Shown here: one piece after another, positions 58,851-64,000 of the stretch
How positions within the stretch are numbered: position 1 is the stretch's first letter
Layout of the letters: each line of letters begins with the position of its first letter
Origin: Bradyrhizobiaceae bacterium Ga0074131
Lineage (GTDB): Bacteria > Pseudomonadota > Alphaproteobacteria > Rhizobiales > Xanthobacteraceae
NCBI GenBank assembly: GCA_001464035.1
Contig: LNEC01000022.1
Span: 248,001 to 312,000, forward strand
Length of the DNA: 64,000 nt
Direction of reading: 5' to 3'
Notes under the pieces: generated by a model
The model's database searches: none
Seen by the model: only the letters and a program-made list of their open reading frames with translations
What the model was told of the DNA's origin: nothing
Program-made: the position numbers and the translations under genes

Positions 58851-59675
58851 ATGACGATTTTTTATCTCGGGGCGCTTGCCGCCATCGCGCTGTCGCTGTC
58901 GGTCCTGATGGCGGGCGCCTGGCTGGTGCAGCAGCGCACCGGCAATTCCGGATGGGTTGATACGATCTGGACATTCTCCGTCGGCCTGGTCGGTGTCGGG
59001 GCCGCGCTGTGGCCGGTCGCAGGCAGCCCGCCGACCCCGCGGCAATGGCTGGTCGCGGCGCTGGTGGCGCTCTGGTCGCTGCGGCTGGGCGCGCATATTG
59101 CCGTGCGAACGGCCGGAATAGCGGATGACCCCCGCTATGCCGCCTTTGCCCGGGAATGGGGCGTCGATTCGCCGCGCCGGATGTTCGTGTTCCTGCAGAA
59201 CCAGGGGCTCGGCTCGATCCCGCTGGTGTTCGCGATCTTCGTCGCCGCGCGGTTTCCCGATGCGGCGTTGCGCCTGCAGGACTATCTCGGGGTACTGATC
59301 CTGCTGATCGGCATCTCAGGCGAGGCGCTGGCCGACGCGCAACTCAAGAGCTTCCGCGCCGACCCCGCCAACAAGGGAAGGGTCTGCGATAGCGGGCTGT
59401 GGCGCTGGTCGCGGCATCCCAACTATTTCTTTCAATGGTTCGGCTGGCTGGCCTATCCCGTCATCGCGCTCTCGATCGCTGATCCTCTCTCCTATCCCTG
59501 GGGCTGGACGAGCCTGCTGGCGCCGATCTTCATGTATTGGATCCTGGTGCACGTCACCGGTATTCCGCCGCTCGAGCAGCAGATGCTGCGCTCGCGCGGC
59601 GAGCGCTATCGCGACTATCAGTCGCGCACCAGCATGTTCTTTCCGCTGCCGCCGCAAAAGGGAGCGGTCAAATGA
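58851..59675 (+). CDS. DUF1295 membrane protein (steroid 5-alpha-reductase-like)
   Basis: A 274-residue membrane protein of the DUF1295 family, related to steroid 5-alpha reductases and isoprenylcysteine methyltransferases. About seven helices are seen, with the C-terminal signature CDSGLWRWSRHPNYFFQWFG and PPLEQQMLRSRGERYRDYQS, which form the cofactor-binding end. In bacteria it often sits beside cyclopropane-fatty-acid synthase genes, as here, where the two overlap by ATGA. A role in membrane-lipid modification is inferred. Confidence 0.9.
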   Translation: MTIFYLGALAAIALSLSVLMAGAWLVQQRTGNSGWVDTIWTFSVGLVGVGAALWPVAGSPPTPRQWLVAALVALWSLRLGAHIAVRTAGIADDPRYAAFAREWGVDSPRRMFVFLQNQGLGSIPLVFAIFVAARFPDAALRLQDYLGVLILLIGISGEALADAQLKSFRADPANKGRVCDSGLWRWSRHPNYFFQWFGWLAYPVIALSIADPLSYPWGWTSLLAPIFMYWILVHVTGIPPLEQQMLRSRGERYRDYQSRTSMFFPLPPQKGAVK

Positions 59676-60700
59676 GCTTCGTTGCCAGGATGATCGGCAC
59701 CGCCGAACGGGTGCCGCTGCCCGACCTGATCATTCGCGCCGCGATCCAGCGGCTGTGCTCGCGCACCGCGACCCGGCTCGCCGGCGGCAGCGCGGAGAGC
59801 GATGCGGCGTTCGCCGCCGAGATGGCGGTGCGCGCCATTGCCGAGCACGCCGGCGCAGCCAATGCCCAGCACTATGAAGTGCCGGCGGCCTTCTTCGCGC
59901 AGGTGCTCGGCCCGAACCGGAAATACTCCTCGTGCTTCTACAAGGAGCCGGCATCCACGCTGCAGGAAGCCGAGGAAGAAGCGCTGCGCCAGACCATCGA
60001 GCACGCCGATCTCGCCGACGGACAGGCGATCCTCGAGCTCGGCTGCGGCTGGGGTTCGCTGGCGCTGTCGATGGCGCGGCGGTTTCCCGATGCCGAGGTC
60101 ACCGCGGTGTCGAATTCGCATTCGCAGCGGGAATTCATCGAGCACGAGGCGGCCTCGCGACGACTGGGGAATCTTCGCGCGGTCACCGCCGACATGAACG
60201 TGTTCGACGCAGGCCGCCGGTTCGACCGCATCGTGTCGGTCGAAATGTTCGAGCACATGATGAACTGGCGCGAATTGATGACGCGGATGCGGTCATGGCT
60301 GAATCCGGACGGGCGCTTCTTCATGCACGTCTTCACCCATCGCTCGGGCGCCTATCTGTTCGATCGCGCCGACGGCGAAGACTGGATCGCGCAGCATTTC
60401 TTCACCGGCGGCGTGATGCCGAGTCATCACCTGATCCGGCAATACGCCGACCTGTTCGAGGTCGAGAAGGAATGGCGCTGGAGCGGCACGCATTATCAGC
60501 GCACCGCGCTCGACTGGCTCGATAATTTCGATTCTCACCGCGATGAGATCGAAGCCATCCTGCGCGGCGTTTACGGCAACGATACCCCGCTGTGGATGCG
60601 GCGCTGGCGCTGGTTCTTCCTCGCCACCGCGGGGCTGTTCGGTTACGCCGAAGGCAGCGAGTGGGGTGTCAGTCACTACCGAATGAAGGCGGCGGGTTGA
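59672..60700 (+). CDS. Cyclopropane-fatty-acyl-phospholipid synthase family methyltransferase
   Basis: A 342-residue SAM-dependent methyltransferase of the Cfa family, which adds a methylene or methyl group to unsaturated acyl chains of phospholipids. The SAM site is ILELGCGWGSLALSMA; other family segments are HYEVPAAFFAQVLGPNRKYS (substrate-end), VEMFEHMMNWRELM and FMHVFTHRSGAYLFD. It is shorter than E. coli Cfa because the N-terminal domain is reduced. Its ATG overlaps the DUF1295 stop, so both act in one pathway, likely lipid cyclopropanation or a related change. Confidence 0.9.
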   Translation: MSFVARMIGTAERVPLPDLIIRAAIQRLCSRTATRLAGGSAESDAAFAAEMAVRAIAEHAGAANAQHYEVPAAFFAQVLGPNRKYSSCFYKEPASTLQEAEEEALRQTIEHADLADGQAILELGCGWGSLALSMARRFPDAEVTAVSNSHSQREFIEHEAASRRLGNLRAVTADMNVFDAGRRFDRIVSVEMFEHMMNWRELMTRMRSWLNPDGRFFMHVFTHRSGAYLFDRADGEDWIAQHFFTGGVMPSHHLIRQYADLFEVEKEWRWSGTHYQRTALDWLDNFDSHRDEIEAILRGVYGNDTPLWMRRWRWFFLATAGLFGYAEGSEWGVSHYRMKAAG

Positions 60701-61011
60701 TCGTCAAGCCGGTCCCCGACGCTCTCCGCGGAGCAATCTGGCAGATGGCTGCCTCGCTGAGCTACTGACCACGTCGTGGCCGTCGCGGACTCCGGGGCAT
60801 GTCTCGAAGCGGGAATCGGTCCGATTCACGATCGAGTGAGGATCAAAAAGCCTCGTTTGTTCAACCCTGTATCCGACTGTGACATTGAGCCGCCGCGAAA
60901 CGTATTGCATCGCAGCAAGAGTGATTTAACCTGCCCTAAAACGCGGAGTCGTAGGATGCCGCGCCAGCGGAAGCGCAATCCGCGCAGAACTCAAACTTGG
61001 GGCTACCCTTC
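60701..61011. other. 311-bp gap before the RND efflux operon
   Basis: No gene or clear terminator is seen. The sequence is more AT-rich from about 60840 onward, as expected for a promoter. A TTAA-N7-TAAA motif (60926-60940) is two bases off the CtrA consensus and I give it no weight. No regulator gene is adjacent. Confidence 0.5.
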
Positions 61012-62214
61012 ATGACTTCATTTCGCGCGCGATCGGCGGGCATCGCTTTGATGTTGGCTGCGATGGCGCCGCTTCTCGCCGGATGCGATGAACCTACTTC
61101 CGCGGTCGCGGCAGCACAACCGAACGAGCCCGAGGTCAGTATCGTCACCATCAGACCACAGCCGCGCGCGCTGGTGCGTGAGCTGCCGGGGCGCGTCGCG
61201 CCGACCCGGGTGTCCGATGTTCGTCCCCGCGTCTCCGGCATCGTCATCGAGCGTGTGTTCAGCCACGGCAGCGAAGTCAAGGCCGGCGATCCGCTCTACC
61301 GGATCGATCCGCGGCCGTTCGAGGTCGAGGTGCAGTCCAGCGAGGCGGCGCTCGCCAAGGCCGTTGCCGCATTCGATCAGGCGTCGCTGCAGGCGCGGCG
61401 AATTGCGACGCTGACGAGCCAGCGCGCCACCTCCGAGGCCGAAAACGAAAAAGCCATCGGCGGAATGCGGCAGGCCGCGGCCGAAGTCGAGGGACGCAAG
61501 GCGGAGGTCGCGCGCGCCAAGCTCAATCTGAGTTACGCCACGATCCGCGCCCCGATCGACGGGGTGGTCGGCGCGGCGCTGGTCAGCGAAGGCGCGCTGG
61601 TCGTGCAGAACGAGACCAACCTCGCGACCATCCAGCAACTCGATCCGATCTACGCCGACTTCACCCAGTCGGTCACCGAACTCAATCAACTGCGGCGCTC
61701 GCTCGAGAGCGGCGACCTCGATCGCATCGCGCCCGGCGCGGCCAGGGTACGGCTCGTGCTGGACGACGGCTCGGTCTATGCGACCCCGGGCAAACTGCTG
61801 TTCTCGGACGCCAGGGTCGACGCCAACACCGGGCAGGTGACGTTGCGCGGCGAGTTTCCGAATCCGAAGCGTGAGCTGTTGCCGGGCATGTATGTCCGCG
61901 TGCTGATCGAGCAGGGCATCGACACCGACGCGATCGCCTTGCCGCAGCAGGCGATCCAGCGCAACGGCGGTGGCGGCAGCGAAGTATTCGTGATCAAGGA
62001 AGACAACCGCGCCGCGGTTCAGGCCGTGCGCACCGGCTCGATGCAGGACGGCCAGTGGTTCGTGACCGAAGGGCTGAAGGCGGGCGACAAGGTGGTGGTC
62101 GAAGGCTTCCAGAAGTTCGTCGCCGGCGACAAGGTCAGGCCGCAGTTGTTTACCGAGGCGGACGCCTCGGCCGACACGGCGATGGCGAGGCGGACCGAGC
62201 AAACGAACCGGTAA
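61012..62214 (+). CDS. RND efflux periplasmic adaptor (MFP) lipoprotein
   Basis: A 400-residue membrane-fusion protein of an HAE1-type RND efflux pump (AcrA/MexA-like). The lipobox is LLAGC (PLLAGCDEP), anchoring it to the inner membrane. Domains are barrel-sandwich halves (VAPTRVSDVRPRVSGIVIER and LNLSYATIRAPIDGVVGAAL), an alpha-hairpin between them and a beta-barrel/MP domain (GQVTLRGEFPNPKRELLPGM). ATG 61012 is chosen over a TTG at 60997. The pump gene follows after 6 bases. No outer-membrane factor is within the window. Confidence 0.95.
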   Translation: MTSFRARSAGIALMLAAMAPLLAGCDEPTSAVAAAQPNEPEVSIVTIRPQPRALVRELPGRVAPTRVSDVRPRVSGIVIERVFSHGSEVKAGDPLYRIDPRPFEVEVQSSEAALAKAVAAFDQASLQARRIATLTSQRATSEAENEKAIGGMRQAAAEVEGRKAEVARAKLNLSYATIRAPIDGVVGAALVSEGALVVQNETNLATIQQLDPIYADFTQSVTELNQLRRSLESGDLDRIAPGAARVRLVLDDGSVYATPGKLLFSDARVDANTGQVTLRGEFPNPKRELLPGMYVRVLIEQGIDTDAIALPQQAIQRNGGGGSEVFVIKEDNRAAVQAVRTGSMQDGQWFVTEGLKAGDKVVVEGFQKFVAGDKVRPQLFTEADASADTAMARRTEQTNR

Positions 62215-62220
62215 CGGTCG

Positions 62221-64000
62221 ATGCCCAGCTTCTTCATCGACAGGCCGATCTTCGCCTGGGTCGTCGCGCTTTTCATCTGTCTGATCGGCGCGATTTCGAT
62301 ACCGCTGCTCGCGGTGGCGCAGTATCCGATCATCGCGCCGCCCTCGATCTCGATCTCGACCAGTTATCCCGGCGCCTCGCCGGAAAACCTCTACAACAGC
62401 GTGACGCGGCTGATCGAGGAGGAGCTCAACGGCGCCAACGGCATCCTGAATTTCGAATCGACCAGCGATTCGCTCGGTCAAGTCGAGATCATCGCCAACT
62501 TCGTGCCGGGCACCGATACCGGAACGGCATCGGTGGAAGTGCAGAACCGCATCAAGCGCGTCGAGGCGCGGCTGCCGCGCGCGGTGATCCAGCAGGGCAT
62601 CCTGATCGAGGAAGCGTCGAGCGCGGTGCTGCAGATCATCACGCTGCGTTCGACCGACGGCACCCTCGACGAAGTGGGCCTCGGCGATTTCATGATCCGC
62701 AGCGTGCTCGGTGAAATCAGGCGCATTCCCGGCGTCGGCCGAGCCACGCTGTACTCCACCGAGCGCTCCTTGCGGATCTGGATCGATCCCGCCAGGCTCG
62801 TCGGCTACGGCCTCACGGTAGACGACGTCAACAAGGCGATAGCAGCGCAGAACGCCCAGGTGGCATCGGGCAGTATCGGCGCCGAGCCCAGCACGGCGGA
62901 TCAGAAGATTTCCGCACTGGTCCTGGTCAAGGGCCAGCTCAGCTCGCCCGACGAATTCGGGGCCATCATTCTGCGCGCCAATCCGGATGGTTCGACCGTC
63001 CGGCTGCGCGACGTCGCCCGGCTCGAGATCGGCGGCTTGAGCTATCAGTTCAACACCAGGCTGAACGGCCAGCCGACCGCAGGCCTTTCGGTGCTGCTGT
63101 CGCCGAGCGGCAACGCGCTGGCCACCGCCGGCGCAGTCGAAGCCAAGATGAAGGAGCTGTCGCGCTTCTTCCCCGCCAATATCGCCTACGAAATTCCCTA
63201 CAACATCACCCCGGTGGTGAAGGCCTCGATCGAAAAGGTGCTGATGACGCTGGGCGAGGCGGTGATACTGGTCTTCATCGTGATGTACCTGTTCCTGCAG
63301 AACATCCGCTACACCATCATCCCTACCATCGTGGTGCCGGTGGCGCTGCTCGGAACCTGCGCGATCCTGCTGGCCGCAGGCTATTCGATCAACATGTTGA
63401 CCATGTTCAGCATGGTGCTGGCGGTCGGTATTCTCGTGGACGACGCCATCGTCGTGGTCGAGAATGTCGAGCGCATCATGGCGGAGGAGGGGCTGCCGCC
63501 GAAGGAAGCCACCCGCAAGGCGATGTCGCAGATATCGAGCGCCATCATCGGAATCACGCTGGTGCTGATCGCGGTGTTCCTGCCGATGGCGTTCTTCCCC
63601 GGTTCGGTCGGCATCATTTACCGGCAGTTTTCGGTTACCATGGTTGCCGCAATCGCGTTTTCGGCGCTGCTGGCGATGTCGCTGACCCCGGCGCTGTGCG
63701 CGACGCTGCTGAAGCCGGTCGAGGCCGGCCATGGCCACGCGCGCCGGGGCGTGTTCGGCTGGTTCAACCGCGGGCTGGAATCCGTCAAGGATCGTTATGC
63801 ACGCATCGTCGGCTATTCGCTCGGCCGCACCGGACGGTTGATGCTGATCTACGCCGCGCTGCTGATCGGGCTGAGCTGGGGCTTTCTGCGTCTGCCCGGC
63901 GGCTTCCTCCCCGTCGACGATCAGGGCTTCATTACCACCGATGTGCAGACGCCGGCCGACTCCTCCTATGCGCGCACCGAGGCGGCGGTCGAACGGGTGG
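62221..64000 (+). CDS. RND efflux pump permease (AcrB/MexB-like), 3' end outside window
   Basis: Inner-membrane proton-driven multidrug efflux pump of the HAE1 RND family, about 593 codons visible of roughly 1040. It begins MPSFFIDRPIFAWVVALFIC and has the porter-domain SYPGASPENLYNSVTRLIEE, and in helix 4 the paired acidic residues of VGILVDDAIVVVENVERIMA that carry protons. ATG 62221 lies 6 bases after the adaptor stop. The frame is open to the window end, so the C-terminal half is unseen. Substrate unknown. Confidence 0.95.
   Translation, partial: MPSFFIDRPIFAWVVALFICLIGAISIPLLAVAQYPIIAPPSISISTSYPGASPENLYNSVTRLIEEELNGANGILNFESTSDSLGQVEIIANFVPGTDTGTASVEVQNRIKRVEARLPRAVIQQGILIEEASSAVLQIITLRSTDGTLDEVGLGDFMIRSVLGEIRRIPGVGRATLYSTERSLRIWIDPARLVGYGLTVDDVNKAIAAQNAQVASGSIGAEPSTADQKISALVLVKGQLSSPDEFGAIILRANPDGSTVRLRDVARLEIGGLSYQFNTRLNGQPTAGLSVLLSPSGNALATAGAVEAKMKELSRFFPANIAYEIPYNITPVVKASIEKVLMTLGEAVILVFIVMYLFLQNIRYTIIPTIVVPVALLGTCAILLAAGYSINMLTMFSMVLAVGILVDDAIVVVENVERIMAEEGLPPKEATRKAMSQISSAIIGITLVLIAVFLPMAFFPGSVGIIYRQFSVTMVAAIAFSALLAMSLTPALCATLLKPVEAGHGHARRGVFGWFNRGLESVKDRYARIVGYSLGRTGRLMLIYAALLIGLSWGFLRLPGGFLPVDDQGFITTDVQTPADSSYARTEAAVERV

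Noticed and set aside
60926..60940. CtrA-like motif TTAA-N7-TAAA before the RND operon
   Set aside because: Imperfect second half, common by chance in AT-rich gaps, and no supporting context.
61018..63738. A 906-codon open frame opposite the RND efflux operon
   Set aside because: The plus strand encodes clear adaptor and pump proteins; the opposite frame has no recognisable fold and a shadow-type composition.
1..64000. CRISPR arrays, insertion sequences, prophage or tRNA genes
   Set aside because: I found no regular direct repeats, transposase or integrase genes, or convincing tRNA cloverleafs; a tRNA scan was not possible by eye over the full length.

Overview
The window looks like ordinary chromosome from a GC-rich alphaproteobacterium of the Bradyrhizobium/Rhodopseudomonas group (Nitrobacteraceae). 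This is inferred from gene families typical of that group (TAXI-type TRAP transporters, DUF2865, DUF459, DUF1192, DUF1465/RcdA, patatin next to 3-hydroxybutyrate dehydrogenase), from promoters of the alphaproteobacterial general-stress sigma factor EcfG/RpoE2, and from dispersed hairpin repeats. I saw no rRNA, tRNA, insertion sequence, prophage or CRISPR array. About 66 protein genes are supported; the first and last run off the window.

Layout. 1-12 kb: a truncated aldo/keto reductase, hotdog thioesterase, NUDIX hydrolase, secreted proteins of unknown function, a TAXI/TRAP uptake operon, an SDR, and a LysR regulator beside a DUF924 gene. 12-14 kb: propionyl/acetyl-CoA synthetase. 14.3-19.9 kb: a run of small envelope and stress-type proteins (lipoprotein, DUF6494, PhnA-like, holin-like, DUF883, AI-2E-type permease, L,D-transpeptidase, DUF2865, a 51-aa membrane protein, CsbD). 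Four promoters here fit the EcfG pattern GGAAC-N16-(C/G)GTT. 20-22 kb: malate synthase G.

22.3-31.2 kb is the assimilatory sulfate reduction locus. cysD-cysNC runs leftward, and cysG-DUF2849-cysI-DUF934-cysH runs rightward from a shared AT-rich intergenic region. A sulfate-importer ATPase gene (cysA) follows, but the permease gene before it survives only as a frameshifted cysW tail. Together the genes activate sulfate to APS, reduce it to sulfite and sulfide, and make the siroheme the sulfite reductase needs.

31-48 kb: CAP lipoprotein, patatin plus 3-hydroxybutyrate dehydrogenase, polysaccharide flippase, an AraC/PPOX/nitrilase cluster, an orphan DsbD-like N-domain, YqgE, a TauD-type dioxygenase, divergent SDRs, a second CsbD-type protein, a DUF459 protein lacking two catalytic residues, a lytic transglycosylase, galU and two small DUF genes. 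48-64 kb: a GGDEF/EAL protein with a degenerate GGDEF site, quinone oxidoreductase, DUF1192, a terminator-bounded possible small RNA beside a CtrA-like box and the rcdA gene, rpmE, an ABC exporter, a TolQ/MotA-like plus MotB/OmpA-like motor pair, a DUF1295/cyclopropane synthase pair, and the start of an RND efflux operon.

No clearly new multi-gene system stands out. The best leads are the EcfG promoter cluster, the cysW relic, the possible small RNA near rcdA, and the uncharacterised motor-like pair.
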